Source: Elmis aenea (lineage: Eukaryota; Arthropoda; Insecta; Coleoptera; Elmidae). From it: a stretch of DNA of 64,000 nucleotides. A program made the position numbers and the translations under genes. Under the pieces are notes generated by a model. It ran no database searches. It was not told the DNA's origin and saw nothing but the letters and a program-made list of their open reading frames with translations. Shown here one piece after another: positions 36,890 to 49,061 of the stretch (position 1 is the stretch's first letter; the number at the start of each line of letters is the position of its first letter). The stretch spans positions 67,046,108-67,110,107 of the forward strand of contig OX393577.1 in NCBI GenBank assembly GCA_947652605.1, read 5' to 3'.

Positions 36890-37825
36890 TGTCCTTAAAA
36901 CAAAAGATATGTTATAATAGTAAGGTTTGTTATTATCTGCATCTATGTGAGGTTCAATAAAGATTTTTATTATTGAGAGGATTTAACAGTTATTTCATTT
37001 CCTGAAATTTTAATCTTCTCTAACTCATTTCTCCAATCGAACAGAAAAATGAGCTAAACACCCTCAAATTTCTAAACGCTTCATCCTGCACGTCAGACTC
37101 AAATTAAGTAGCAAAAAAGAAATTCTGCAATTTTCTGAAAACATCTCCGGAATCAATTTAAAAGGTTGACCTCGCAGATTGGTGTTCCGGCTTAACGTAA
37201 AGCAATTAACAGCGGTAAAGTAGTGGCCCTACAAGATTTTATACATTTGTACTAAATCTTCTGATGACCCGGGGTCGGCTGTAGCTTTTGCAACCGTTCG
37301 GGAAAACATAAATTTGCCAGAACAGGAAAACATTTCAACCCTTTATATCTATTCCATTGAAATAATATCTTTAATGCAAGAGAGGGACAAGGAACGTAAT
37401 AAAATGTGCGTTTCAGCAACGATTTTTTAAAAGAATTGAACGATTATTTATTTACCACAATATAAATTATTTTAAAAAAAAGTTTAATCCCGACTTCTGC
37501 AGTATTTTGTACGAGTTTCAACGAATATCCCAGAATTAAACATTGTAGTTTGATTGTTATGATACGGTTTAAAGTTTATTTTACTCTATTACATCTTCGT
37601 AAGAAAATGCGAATACAAAATGACATTTTAATTAAGTTTATCGATATTATTCATCAAAAAGCCGCCTTGCGTTTTTATCAGGGTTTCTTTATGTTGTTTT
37701 TTTTTTACTGATGATTTGTAGTACATATTTACCTATAGTAATTTTTGTCCTTAGCAATTATATAATAAATAAATATAAAATATAAAAATAGCAAAATAAA
37801 TATGCGACCATTTTACCTTGTTAAA
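36890..37825. other. gene-free stretch
   Basis: No gene supported on either strand. Confidence 0.45.
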
Positions 37826-37829
37826 TGGA

Positions 37830-38340
37830 GAATTAAAGAAGTAAAAATTACAGAGCCCATGTTTGCAGATAATGTGATGATAGTTGCAGAGTAAAAAAAG
37901 AATATAGGTAGGTACAATACTATCTGAACAATTTAGACGAAGAAAAGAAAGAGATTAGCATCAAGAGAGATGCGATACACTAGAAGGACAAAAAGTGAAA
38001 TTGGTGACAACTTTAACTATTGAGGAATAACTGTTAAAAGTAATGGAGGTATGGACAACGAAATAAATAAAAGAAATAAATAAGTTAAAAGATTATTAAC
38101 CATTTTAAGAACATACATTTTTGGAAATAGAGAAATCCCTGAATGGACAAATGTGGAAGTGATAATAAAGGTAGTTACCCCAACATTTATGTACTGAATT
38201 GAATCAAGAACACACAAACAGAACTAAAGCCGTCTTAAAAAAAAACAGGAGAAGTTAAAAGAATATTTAAGAGTATAAGGACATCAGTTCAGGATATAGG
38301 GAAATTCCAAAATGGACAACACCTGTAGTACAAGTAGTAA
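37830..38340 (+). mobile_element. LINE family A-related, copy 6
   Basis: Plus strand shows MFADNVMIVAE-like sequence, then NNLDEEKEI, a GITVKSNGGMDNEINKRN block and TYIFGNREIPEWT. All frames are broken. It is followed directly by the inverted minisatellite stub. Confidence 0.72.
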
Positions 38341-38350
38341 AAAATATCGT

Positions 38351-38410
38351 GCCCACAATTCTTCGCTCACAATTCTTCGCCCCCAATTCTTCGCCCACAT
38401 TTCTTGGCCT
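38351..38410 (-). repeat. short inverted stub of the GAAGAATTGTGGGC minisatellite
   Basis: About four units of CCCACAATTCTTCG, the reverse complement of the array at 38577-38764. Confidence 0.85.
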
Positions 38411-38576
38411 ACACAACATACGCTATTTATGTAGTAATTTTTAAACATAATATTAAAAGAAGAAGTATTTAATATACAAGAAACAACTTTAGGCTTATGT
38501 AAAATAATCTGTTAACATTACGTTATAACTAAAAACAATCACATTTACAAATAAAATTTGTGATATGCTTGTATGC

Positions 38577-38764
38577 GGCGAAGAATTGTGTAGGCAAAGA
38601 ATTGTGGGCGAAGAATTGTGGAGGCGAAGAATTGTGGAGGCGAAGAATTGTGGAGGCGAAGAATTGTGGGCGAAGAATTGCGGGCGAAGAATTGTAGGCG
38701 AAGAATTGTGAGCGAAGAATTGTGGGTGAAGAATTGTGGAGGCGAAGAATTGTCGGCGAAGAAT
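38577..38764 (+). repeat. minisatellite, about 13 units of 14 or 16 bp
   Basis: Units are GAAGAATTGTGGGC (14 bp) and GAAGAATTGTGGAGGC (16 bp), mixed along the array. Both strands stay open for long distances (plus 38618-38809, minus 38545-38877) only because the unit has no stop. It sits between two LINE relics. Confidence 0.92.
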
Positions 38765-38774
38765 GTTCCTATAC

Positions 38775-39110
38775 CAAAAAATATAGTAATCCCAACATTT
38801 ATATGCTGAATTGAATCATGGGCACTCAAAACAGAAACTGAAGGCGATATTTTTGAGAAAAATTGAAAAAAAAACAAAAAATATAGAATCAGAAACGAAA
38901 TATCTAGTGGCCAATTAAAGATTTAGGAGGTGGAAACAAAAAAATCAAGAAAGGCAGCTCGGCTAGGACACTTAAACAAAATGAAATAGTAGTGCCTAAC
39001 TATGAAAGCATAAGAAACAAGACCACAAGGAAAAGAGCAGAGGAGAAAGACCCAGAAAAAGCTTGCAAGACAAAATGAAAAAAGAAACAGCAACGGAAAG
39101 AAACATCAAC
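38775..39110 (+). mobile_element. LINE family A-related, copy 7
   Basis: Starts with the block also seen at 38,170-38,215 (CCCAACATTTATRTRCTGAA), continues through a polyA-rich stretch, and ends with a basic R-rich C-terminus (CAAGACAAAATGAAAAAAG). All frames are broken. Confidence 0.68.
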
Positions 39111-39114
39111 AATA

Positions 39115-39960
39115 TTTAAACAATGCACTTTTTTTACATATCTGTGTAAATATTTTTTTGTATAAAACAAGATAGCGCATTTAAAACTAAAAATGTTCAA
39201 TTATACTGATGGAAGGATGGAAGGTTTTGAAACCAGCCGTTCACTTTACCCAATTCATAAAGCGAAGTTCCGTTTTTGAACGTAGTTTACATTTGAACGA
39301 CGTGTAAGTAGCATAGCTGCCCGGAGGGTAACGGGGCTGAGAATGACCGGAAAAGACTGGAACCGAGTGGCCAACGATGTGGTTAGTTCTATTAACACGC
39401 TTCCAGGCACTATATCATCACAGTAATGGATCCAGAGGTCACTTACTACTCGCCAACAGCTTTATTATTTTCTACATTGATTCCGAAAGTTACCCTACAA
39501 TATATATAAATAACTGGGTTACAAATTTATGGTGCTTAGCTTTATCGACAAGTTATTGCGTGCGATATAAACGAATACGATTTTCCGATAACTGTTAATC
39601 AAAACAATAAGTATATTTGGTCGATCGACTTGAGAGTGGGAACCTGTTGGAAAATCTGCAGTGGCGGAGCAAGCAGAATTAATGGACTCTTCGGATAACG
39701 TTTTTACTTAAAGTAGATGTGTAAATGATAACTAGGTGGTCCAGAGCAGATTTTTTTTTTTAAATGTTGGAAATGTAGATTTTTTGCATTCTATGAGTGT
39801 TACGCAAAGCTGCACTGGAAAACTAACATTAGGAAAAAGAAAAAAACTTGGCATCACATATGGAAAAACGTACTGTACAATTACAAGGAGTTCCCCTATA
39901 TCTTTGCCAGTTACAAGGTTGTACAAAACAAAGCAATGCAAAATAATTGTTTTTAAACAA
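39115..39960. other. gene-free stretch with a GC-richer patch
   Basis: No gene supported. 39,230-39,440 is GC-richer and could be regulatory. Confidence 0.35.
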
Positions 39961-39964
39961 ATCT

Positions 39965-40398
39965 AAAACGGTTTCGGAGAAAAACGTCAAAAACGAAACC
40001 CCTGCAAAAGCGCTATGATTTGAGAAGTTGTGGTATATCTGTTGTAACTAAATCTACGCGACTTGCATAGGCGTTTAACATAGGGAAAACCGTTTTAACA
40101 AGGGCCTCGTTTTTCGCGTTTTTCTCCGGAACCGTTTAAGATTTCTTCGAAAACTTTGCACCATTTTAACTGCAAAAAAGCGCGAATCGGTAAATAGAAA
40201 AATTTCGATTTCATCTCTGACGGTTTCATGGCCAACGCGATCGCAAAAATTACCTTTATTATTCAACTTTTCAGTTTTTACTCTATTTTTTCGAAGAAAA
40301 TGGTCAGTGGCACGTATAACTCTGCAAAAAAATACTTTTGATGTTTTTGATGCAATAAACACAGCCCTGTTGAGATTCTAGCGACAACATATCGTATC
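39965..40398 (+). repeat. interspersed repeat R, copy 2, in foldback arrangement
   Basis: 39965-40092 is the reverse complement of 32805-32912, and 40098-40398 is the direct counterpart of 32880-33172. The locus is therefore head to head: about 36-bp arms at 39966-40001 and 40103-40138 around CGGAGAAAAACG / CGTTTTTCTCCG. Confidence 0.82.
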
Positions 40399-40469
40399 CC
40401 TAGTAAGAAAAAAGCCTCGTATGTTAGAAATAGTGATCCCATCGGGACCTGGAAATAAAAAGTGTAAAT

Positions 40470-40950
40470 AATTGTTTTGGGCCATTTTTAAACAAACTAA
40501 AGCTGGAATTGCAATGCTTAGGTTGTCTTTAGCATTTTTAGAAAATATAAAGACCATTCCAGTAAAATAGATTTTTTTCAGAATTGCAAGGTTATAATTT
40601 TGGAACTTGTTAAACATTTACAAAAAATTGTCTAAGGCCGTTTTTGAACAAACCAAAGATGAAAATGCATTGCTTGCGTTGTCTCTAACATGTTCAGTAA
40701 ATATAATGACCATTCCAAAAGAAATTGATTTTTTTCTTAATAGAATTACAGGGCTATAGTGTTGGAACTTTGAGGGCCTGTAAAAAAACTGTCTAAGGCC
40801 GTTTCAGACCAAACCAAAGATGGAAATGTATAGCTTAGGGTGTTTAACATTTTCAGATAGTATAAAAACCCTCCCAAAACAATCGATTTTTTTATAAAAC
40901 TGGAATTGTTTAAAATCTTGAAGAGTTGTAAAAAATTGTTGGGAAAAAAA
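40470..40950. repeat. three tandem units of about 155 bp
   Basis: Each unit carries AAACAAACYAAAG, a TTGCnTTGCTTRGGTTGT-like run, AATATAAnGACCnTYCCA and GATTTTTTTC. Units begin near 40,480, 40,635 and 40,795. Divergence is high, so this is old. Confidence 0.7.
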
Positions 40951-40954
40951 TCAA

Positions 40955-41405
40955 AAAATTTGCGAGAGTCGTGAAGAAAGAATCCACCAAAATGTGTATA
41001 ATACTGTAAAACGCTAATGCAGATTACAATACATGAAAACATCTTGTCGTAGAATAGTAATTACTATTTTATTACTTACATTTAAATATTTCAAATAAAG
41101 CAATGCTGGTACAATAATTCTAAAACAACTTAAAAATAAATCAAAGTGATACATCATATTTTGTATTTAATTACGCAAGAAAGGCTGTGCAAAGGAAATA
41201 AGAGAGACTGACAAAAAACAAACCCCTATAAAAAGCAAAGGCGTTAATATGGCGACATTTTAATGAACATTATCTGTAAACTTAATTAAAATGTCATTTT
41301 GTTGTCGCATTTTCTTACAAAAAATACACTTGAGTGAAATAAACTTTAAATTGAGTCTTAAGTATCAAAATCCATATTTTTATATCATGAATTTTCCTAA
41401 AAAAT
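40955..41405. other. gene-free stretch
   Basis: Nothing supported. Confidence 0.4.
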
Positions 41406-41410
41406 CAAAT

Positions 41411-41740
41411 GCAGTACTAAAAATGTTACGATTAGGTGTCTTAAGTTGTTTCAAAGCTAATTAAATTTGTTTTTTCTACGACCGCTAATGAAGATTACTG
41501 TTACCGTACAGCCTGCATGCATAGTAAGTGGATCCTTACGCACGGTAACCAAAAAGCACAGTTTTTTAAAGAATTGCAGTACTAAAAATGTTACGATTAG
41601 GTGTCTTAAGTTGTTTCAAAGCTAATTAAATTTGTTTTTTCTACGACCGCTAATGAAGATTACTGTTACCGTACAGCCTGCATGCATAGTAAGTGGGTCC
41701 TTACGCACGGTAACCAAAAAGCACAGTTTTTTAAAGAATT
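41411..41740. repeat. near-perfect 2 x 165-bp tandem duplication
   Basis: 41411-41575 and 41576-41740 are the same sequence with one visible difference (GTGGATCC versus GTGGGTCC). A diverged third partial copy with CCTGCATG and CGCACGGTAA follows at about 41,760-41,830. The duplication must be recent, or an assembly artefact. Confidence 0.95.
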
Positions 41741-41895
41741 GATCAAAGTAGACTCAAGTCAAACACTTCCTGCATGTCTAGTAAGTGAGTTATAACGCAC
41801 GGTAAACAAAACGCACACTTGTCTAGAAATGTCAAAGAAGGCTTACGTCAAAATTGACAGGACAACGTAATTACATGTGATAATTAGCCAAAAAA

Positions 41896-42073
41896 CTGTT
41901 AAAATCGTATGTGTTATGTGATCGTAGAAAAAGTAAGCTACATAACACGAGTTGTAAAGCAAATACGCACTCGTGGAAATACGCTACGCAACTGTTCCAC
42001 TCGTGCGTAATATGCTTCTTACAACTCTTGTTATGTAGCTTACTTTTTATACGATCACATATAATTTTAACAG
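41896..42073. mobile_element. foldback MITE, 178 bp
   Basis: Left arm CTGTTAAAATCGTATGTG... and right arm ...ATAATTTTAACAG are reverse complements over about 60 bp with few mismatches. They include AAGTAAGCTACATAACACGA and its counterpart. The centre (ACTCGTGG ... CCACTCGT) is also palindromic. Confidence 0.88.
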
Positions 42074-42079
42074 CTTTAC

Positions 42080-44470
42080 TATTTACTATTTACTATTAAA
42101 ATATCGTTGCTGAAATGTATATTTTATTGCATTGGTTGTTCCTTTTACAATGATTATATTGTATCAATGTAATAGATACAAAGGGTTGCTGTATTTTCCT
42201 TTACAGCCAAACTAAGATTTAAATATTACCAAAAGACGCTGATAAAAAAACGTTGATCTAATAGTAATGTGAATTTTAATGTAAAAAACGTATTACTAGT
42301 TTTTCTGTGGTTTTAAGGTTGTTGATCCACTGTAGGCCGATTTTTCGTTTTTTTTTTTTGGACTTTTCCCTTTAGCTTAACTATCTTGATTGCTTGGTAC
42401 GATGAATGAGTATTTTACATTCTTTAGTTCCTTTGTATGTCAGATGAATTCCCCAAGGCGAATATTTAAAGAACACGAACAGTATAGCGAAGGTATGCAA
42501 AGCAGACCCCAACCAATATGATCGCTTATACTTGCAACCCAACGCGAGCCCCGTATTACCAATATCCACCGATATTACCAACTTTCTTGAATATCCACTG
42601 CGTCACGTATGTACGTAGGTATGTGAATTCTCATAGCTTGCTTAGCAGGAGCTTTAAATATCGCTGAATTTAAGTTTAAAGTACATATTTATTGATGTAA
42701 ATGCATACTTTCTGTTGATGCACAATATGAAAAGTGCGTCTCTTGGGAGACTATTCAATACCAATGTTTTTTAGATTGATTACCGGTTGCTTTACATAAA
42801 TTACTACAATATTTCATACATTTACTCTGTATTTCTAAGTTGGATGTTACACTCAAAGAAAGTACTGTACTATTCTTGCAGAGGAAATCTAGTGTCCATA
42901 AGAGCCAGAACTGGCGCAAGAGTATCTGACGCCCCTAGGTTGAAGAAAATTTAGGAGCCCCTATACATTTTCGTGTAATATGTTTCTGGGGATTTACCCC
43001 AACGTCAAGCAGCAAATAAAAAATTTTTAACGAGGATAAATTCCCAAAAATATATTTATACTTAGAAAAATATTATCATTATGAACTTTAAAATACTTTT
43101 TTAATAATTAACATTGATACATTTGTACATTCAAACATTTGTACCTATGTGCTCATAATATCCTAATATTATTTGTGTAGGAAGAAAATTTGATTGGTCC
43201 GATTATAAATTAAGTGGGCACCAATACGGACAAATTTTTGTGACCTTCTCGAGTTTTGCCATTCTAAACCAGTTGTAGAAGAATCACACTCGAAAATTCT
43301 TTTTCATTGCAATGTTTTATCGCAACTCTGTTAACGTTAAAAAGTACATTAGTTGAACTGCGTAGCAAAACTAATTGAATTATTACTGCTTATAAAATGT
43401 ACATGCACAAAGTTAGAAATATTAGCAGCTTGGGATAATATGCGTTGGCCTGGCCATCACTGTCAACCCTTCGAAGCACACAGCAAATTTGCATATGTAA
43501 CTAGCTTGAAATGGCCTGTGCGACGCTACGTTCCCTTGGGTTTAAACAACACTATAAGCCCCCTTAGTGCAACTGAAAGTACTGCCACGAGTATATTGGT
43601 TTTACTAGCACTTATTCAATTGTCGATTGCTATTTTAACGTATTGAAAATATTCCTTATTGACACAACTTTCAAGTTGTGCCAACACGGCCACCATGCAT
43701 GACAATTTGCTAATTCCACGTCATGAAGTGTTTGATATTGTTGCAGAAGTATCACAGAATTTTATTTGTGAGTGGATGATGGTAACAAATTTACAGAAAA
43801 ACTTATTTAAACGTAAAATTCTACAAGTGAATACAATTACTTTTACTGGAAAATATTTTGTATTTGTATCCGTTGTGTATCTACATATGAAGGGCAAGTT
43901 CAATTTGTTTACAGTTTAAAAAAAAGGGCTTTATTTTCTAAGCTTAGCTTCTTGTTTTAATTGTGTCGATTTTCATTGTATTTATGATTTTAAAGAATTA
44001 TGTAAAAGATAATTTTAGTCTAAACTACTTTAAAATGTACTGCTCGTACAATGTCTTTCTGATAGTAAAGTTCATTTAACATTAACGCTGTAATGTTACA
44101 AACGATGACATTTTTAATTTACTTTAAAATTGAAACCTTGAAGGAAAATAAATAAAAAGGAAAAATCAAGTTCCATCCTCGAATGTTATGATGTACAAGT
44201 TTGGATGAGGGTGTGAAGAAACTCCTAATGATGCGATGAATATTTCATTAAAGTTACACTTTGATATAAAGGTTATGCTCGAGCTTAGACGGTGATGATA
44301 TCGTAAAAAATAAGTTGTAATCCACACACACAGAGAATAATAATATATAGAAGTAAATACTAAAGACGTAAGATATCATAAGTTTTATAAAAATTATGGA
44401 AGCATTAATTTTATTTAAATAGAAACTGTAGTAATAAAATACTTTTCTATTGAGGTTTAACCAACATCAA
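42080..44470. other. gene-free stretch
   Basis: No gene supported. Two adjoining plus-strand frames (43353-43646 and 43659-43919) show no recognisable features. 42,900-42,970 carries words like GGCGCAAGAG and GCGCCCCT, possibly a decayed hAT-type end. Confidence 0.4.
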
Positions 44471-44474
44471 AATT

Positions 44475-45085
44475 AAACCGGAATTAGAAGACACTCAAGC
44501 CGGTTTCAGAAAAGGAAGGAATGCCCAAGAGTGGATTTTCACATTGCGACAAATTAGCGAAAACATAATAAAAAAAGGGAGAAAATATATACACCATATA
44601 ACCAAAAAAACAAGGACGAGAGTTTTTAAAGCAGGGTACGTACCCATTCCCACGTACAGTTAGAAACTTGCGCACTAACTCAAAAACAAAAGCAAAGAAT
44701 ATAGGTACAGAAAATGAGAATTCTGAGAAGAATAGAGGGATGTAGACTGATCAATAAAATCAGTAACCAAAAAATTCGAAATAACCCAGGAGTAACAGAT
44801 ATTGGGAAAAAGAATGAGACGAATCAATTAAGATAGCTTGGACATGTACTACGAATGCCAGAAAGTAGATATGCGAAAATAGGATGGAGAATGAAGATGG
44901 GGGAAAAAGAAATAGAGGAAGACCAAGAATAAAATAGGGGGAAAAAGTGAGGCAGAGACTAGAAAAAAAGGAGTCAGCTGGAGAGATGTGCCACGATTAG
45001 CTAACAATAGGAAGGAGAGGAGAAACATAACACAGAAATAGAAAATCATACCTCGACACCGAAAGGTACGAGAAGAACCGATTAA
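44475..45085 (+). mobile_element. LINE type B, internally deleted copy
   Basis: The first part gives LEDTQAGFRKGRNAQEWIF and LRQISENIIKKG, an early RT block. The sequence then jumps to the C-terminal part: MRILRRIEGCRLINKISN, KIRNNPGVTDIG, LGHVLRMPESR and a basic tail. The catalytic centre between them is deleted. Confidence 0.82.
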
Positions 45086-45089
45086 GAAG

Positions 45090-46250
45090 AAGAAGATATA
45101 TGAAGTAAGTGTCGCATTTTGAAGTGACTGCTGCAACAAACGTCTGTTTGAAGAAGTTGAACAAATAGGCCTATAAGGATAGTATAAAGGCCCTTCAAAA
45201 TCGCTGAAAGAAGTGCAGTGGGCTACAAGGAGACTATAACAAAATATAAAGTAATTTTTTACTCAATTCTTTGTTGTTATTCCTCCTAGCTATACATCCT
45301 TTATTTGTATTCAGGTCAAGAACTGCTTGTTTTCTTTCATTTTCTGTATTATTCGTGGACGCATTATCACTTTTACGATCTGGTTAATAAACATTTTTCA
45401 TGTCGCGATGATAACCACAAACCAGAAACAAATAAGACGTTTGGAAGCGCAAACGTAAAAAAGCCAATAAAACCGGAATAAATTTAAAATAAAAGGCGCA
45501 ATGACGACGGCTTGCTCTTGTTTTGTTAAAAACATTATACGTTTTATGTCGAATATACAAGCCGAGCAAGGGACCAGGACAAGACTAATGCAAGGTATAA
45601 ATTTCTTCAAGAGATATGAAAGAGGGATCTTATGTAAATACCTGAAGTCACATTCTAGAGGCAATCTCGGCCCCAAGGTGCCTTATTAAAAAATCTGTTT
45701 GCTCGTTAACAGCGTAAGAAATAGCTCATCAGTCGTCGGCGCCGGGCGTTAATGAAACTGTACCGACTTCCTCACAGATCCTGCCGTACTTTGTGTCGCC
45801 TTGCTTCTTTTATATATGACCCGTTGAATAAGGATACATAACTTATTGCCTACTGTCGTCTTACAGTTGGAAATTTTATTAATAAAACTGGAGATGCGTA
45901 CTTCAGGTTTAATGCGTTTCAAACTGAAAAAGCAAAATGTACGCTACACGTTATTAAAACTTGAATTATCATTAATCTTTGAATTATTTACGTTTACATA
46001 TTTTGAACATGAATATACACAAAATTGTTTAAATATTCAATGGGAATACCGTTAGAAGACGCATCTTTACACATACGTACACTACATGATGCTAGCACGG
46101 AATTATAAAGACAATGAATATATGTAAAGAGGCCTTATATAAACCTTAAAAACAGAGATGGGGAGACCGGAGATGAATGTAAAATATGATACAATAACTG
46201 AAATAATAATATGATAATAATAAATAATAATAATTCTAGCAAATCGATTG
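45090..46250. other. gene-free stretch with a GC-richer patch
   Basis: No supported gene. 45,480-45,800 is GC-richer and looks less decayed; no splice-compatible coding exon was recognised. Confidence 0.35.
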
Positions 46251-46251
46251 A

Positions 46252-46620
46252 GCTGTGAAACAAAAACTTTTAGTAGCTGAAATGGATTTTCTTAGACGAT
46301 CTACCAGAAAGGCAAAAATAGAAAATAGCAGAAATGAGAAAATAAGAAGGATAGGTAGCAAGAGAAGGAATGTTATAGAAGAAATTCAAAAGAAGCAACT
46401 TGTTTGGTACGAGCCTACGAGCATGTCAGCAGGATTGGAGAAGAAAGATTACCCAAAATAACAATGAATGGAGATCAGTAGATAGACAAAACCGGCAATG
46501 CTTCAAAAAAACATGGAGAAGAGTTGTTTCAAAGTTATTGCAAAGGTAATAACATAAAGAAGAATGGAATTACAGGTGGCAATGGAATCGAGGAAAAGGA
46601 AAGTAACCACATTCGCTATA
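46252..46620 (+). mobile_element. LINE type B, 3' end
   Basis: Plus strand gives AEMDFLRRSTRKAKIENSRN, IRRIG and IEEIQKKQLVWY, then, in another frame, the GRRKRGRP-type tail area, ending near 46,600. Its last part recurs at 49,060 and 51,200. Confidence 0.82.
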
Positions 46621-46825
46621 AAATCTATTTTCAGGTTAGACCAACTTACTGAAATAATTCTTAATAAACTGCATACAACAAAATAATCGTAGTTTCATTG
46701 TTAAAATTGCAAAACTTAATAAAGGAGTATCAAAACTTCCGACAACTTTTGTCCAGTAATGCAAACCTTTGGATAATTAAGACTCTTTCAAATTAATTTT
46801 CATTTGCACTTTCATTGATTTATCA
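46465..46825. repeat. segmental duplication, copy A
   Basis: LINE 3' fragment plus 200 bp of flank (TTCAGGTTAGACC, AATAAAGGAGTATCAAAACTTCC, TTTGGATAATTAAGAC). Copies B (49062-49450) and C (51225-51600) match in the same orientation. This is the spacer that was multiplied with the pacifastin exons. Confidence 0.85.
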
Positions 46826-46971
46826 AAATGAAATGTAAAAATCACCATCAAACCAATTTATTTATTAATGAAGTTACTATTTTGTTACACAAAATAAAAT
46901 TATTTAGGACGATCGCACAGCCATTACAGGATTATAGTTTTAAATAAAAACGTTATCACAACGGTACAATA

Positions 46972-46977
46972 TTTATT
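46972..46977 (-). terminator. AATAAA signal, pacifastin gene A
   Basis: AATAAA on the minus strand, 97 bp after the stop at 47074, in a 3' flank that is shared with the gene at 51.8 kb. Confidence 0.55.
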
Positions 46978-47073
46978 TTCACTGGTCTCTAATAATACAA
47001 TTTAGTTCAAAATTATTTGATCTTGAATATGTTAGTACTTATATAGAAAATATAGAAACCGTAGTGGATCATT

Positions 47074-48314
47074 TTAACACCTGTGAGCGGTACAAATATA
47101 ATCATTATCTTGTAAACACCAACATTCGTTACATTTGTTCTTCCAATTTGATCCCTTAATGCAATTCTTCTTGTGTTTCATAAATTCGGCACTGAAAATA
47201 CATGAAATTACATTTGAATACTTTTCAGAACTTATTAACCAACAAAAACTCCGCGCGACTAAAAATATATAGCAAAAAAATAGAATCACTTTTACCATAA
47301 AATTTTCCCTTTAATAATAAAGGGTCTTTGTTTAAAGTGTTTCATCAATTAACGTTTAGATTCACAAGTGAAAATTAAATCGAATAGTCTTCAATACGAA
47401 TGAGCTCTAACGTTTTACAAAGTAACGCGATTTTATGAACTATTTGTTCAACTTTTAAATAAGTTCACATATACATTTTGTAACCACTTTTTACAGACCT
47501 TTTTATTTAAATAATTTCATTTAAAATACTTAATTTAAAGACTAAACTAAGTTTCTTGTAAGTTTTGATTTTAGTTGAATTGTGTCGCTTGGAGTAGTTC
47601 GTTAGGAAACAGTTGTTATTTACCATTCCATCCAGGTACAGCTACTTATTTTATTATTACCACAACTGCAATAATTGCAATCATTTTCCCGGTAAGATAC
47701 ATCATCTTTACAAACTGAAAAACAAATACCTAAGATGTTAGTTGGATGTGTGTAGTACAAAACCGAAAAGGCTCCTTGTTAAATGTAATACAAACACTTT
47801 TTAAATTTTTACACTGCGATAAATAATATTAACAAAATATATTCGTTTCAAAAATATTGCAACAAATTAATGTATGTGGGGTGTCAAAAACTTAAAAGTT
47901 TATAAATGAAAAATAAGTAAGCGTAAGAATATTTATTATATATATCATGTATCTATGTCAAAGTACATCTATAGCTTTTAATAAGTCATAATTATACGAA
48001 AATAATCAGAACAGTATTACTGACGACAACTACTGTAAACTATTCAAAGTAATGAAAAGTTGCAAAAATTACGCTGGTGAATCAATTTTAGCGCGTTTTT
48101 GTTTTGTAAATAAATATACTACTACTTAAATTCATCACAAATTTAATCACTATTATTGTATACTGACATAAAATTTTTAATTTCAAAAATGTAGGTGCAA
48201 CTGTTACATAAATAATAGTGTCTATAATTGGTTTAAATAATTTTTATCATTACCGAAATCTTCTCCAACAACCGCAACTATTACAAACAATGACAAAATT
48301 ACGCAAAATTTCAT
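47074..48314 (-). CDS. two-domain pacifastin-type serine protease inhibitor, gene A
   Basis: Three exons: 48314-48254, 47714-47624 and 47191-47074, joined in phase to an 89-residue secreted protein. Residues 1-18 are a signal peptide (MKFCVILSLFVIVAVVG). Domain 1 (residues 22-51) has cysteines at 22, 33, 36, 38, 46 and 51. Domain 2 (61-89) has them at 61, 71, 74, 76, 84 and 89. Both fit the pacifastin rule C-x9-12-C-N-x-C-x-C-x7-C-T-x3-C. Pacifastins block trypsin- or chymotrypsin-like proteases; P1 (second residue after Cys5) is Trp48 in domain 1 and Ala86 in domain 2, so the targets are probably not trypsin. The last Cys of domain 1 is completed by splicing (TG|GTAAAT ... TTTTCAG|T). Read unspliced, exon 2 ends TGG-TAA. 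The TATA box of the sister gene is altered here (TACAAA). Confidence 0.82.
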
Positions 48315-48550
48315 TGTTTAAGGTTGTTTTGTAATGCTTATAACAATTTTGATTAAAAGGAACATGCAGTGCAATTTGTAGGATAGGCCAAAAAAAAATT
48401 TTATTATCCAATTGTTTTACCCTATGTATTTGATAACCGATTGTTCCTAAACAATAGTCAATAAATGTATTTATTTGACAATTAAATTTTGTAGATTTGT
48501 GCCAATTAAAAAAGGTTTTAATATGTTGAAATTTATTAATGCAAATCATT

Positions 48551-48630
48551 TTCGCAACTTTTCCTACATTTTTAAAACACCAACAACCAATATTTTCTAA
48601 TTGTGCAATTTCGCATATAATCTTTATGGA
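48551..48630 (-). pseudogene. decayed pacifastin domain exon
   Basis: The minus strand retains CATAAAGATTATATG, then GAAAATATTGG and GTTGGTGTTTTAAAAATGTA, matching the exon at 50640-50742. The stretch with the second Cys and Asn codons is deleted. Confidence 0.7.
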
Positions 48631-48659
48631 AAAACAAAGTTTATACATTTTAATTAATA

Positions 48660-49055
48660 CTCTTTCGTTCTATAACCTTAACAACAATTCTACGAGACCA
48701 AAATTATGACTGCTTTACTGCAAAAATTGTAAAAGTTAATAGAAGAAAATTCAAAGTTCCGACAATTCAAGTGAAATAATACAAATTGAGATAATTTTGC
48801 ATTTAATTTTTGTTTGCACTGTTATTGATATTGATTCATCAAAATTAGCTGCAAGAATCGTAATCAAACAAAAATATTTATTTGTATACAGTTTTTTACA
48901 CAAATTAAATTATTCACGAAGACTGCACACTCCTTAAAAGATCATAGTTTAAAATGAAAACTTTATCACAATAGTACAATATTTTTTTTTGTCTTTAATA
49001 AGACAGTTTTGTTCAAAAATATTTGATCTTAAACATTAAAGTATTAATAAAAAAA
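48660..49055. other. duplicated flank of the pacifastin array
   Basis: Non-coding. 48,665-48,720 (CGAGACCAAAATTATGACTG) recurs near 49,620 and 50,790; 48,955-49,035 recurs near 51,110 and as the 3' flank of both complete genes. Confidence 0.7.
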
Positions 49056-49061
49056 CCAAAA

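Noticed and set aside
38577..38764. CRISPR-like array
   Set aside because: Units are 14-16 bp with no unique spacers, in a eukaryotic LINE-rich context; it is a minisatellite.
38545..38877. 110-codon frame across the minisatellite
   Set aside because: The repeat unit lacks stops in this frame; the peptide is a low-complexity artefact.
43353..43919. Two neighbouring plus-strand frames as a gene
   Set aside because: No domain, no signal peptide, no splice junction between them, and no promoter seen.
47074..47298. A 75-codon frame with a hydrophobic start and one pacifastin domain, read as a single-exon gene
   Set aside because: Its 5' half lies in intron 2. The homologous sequence at 52.0 kb has stops right after the ATG, and an acceptor TTTTCAG precedes the domain. 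The three-exon model explains both copies.
48250..48648. 132-codon minus-strand frame
   Set aside because: It overlaps exon 1 of gene A in another frame and a decayed exon; chance frame in AT-rich DNA.
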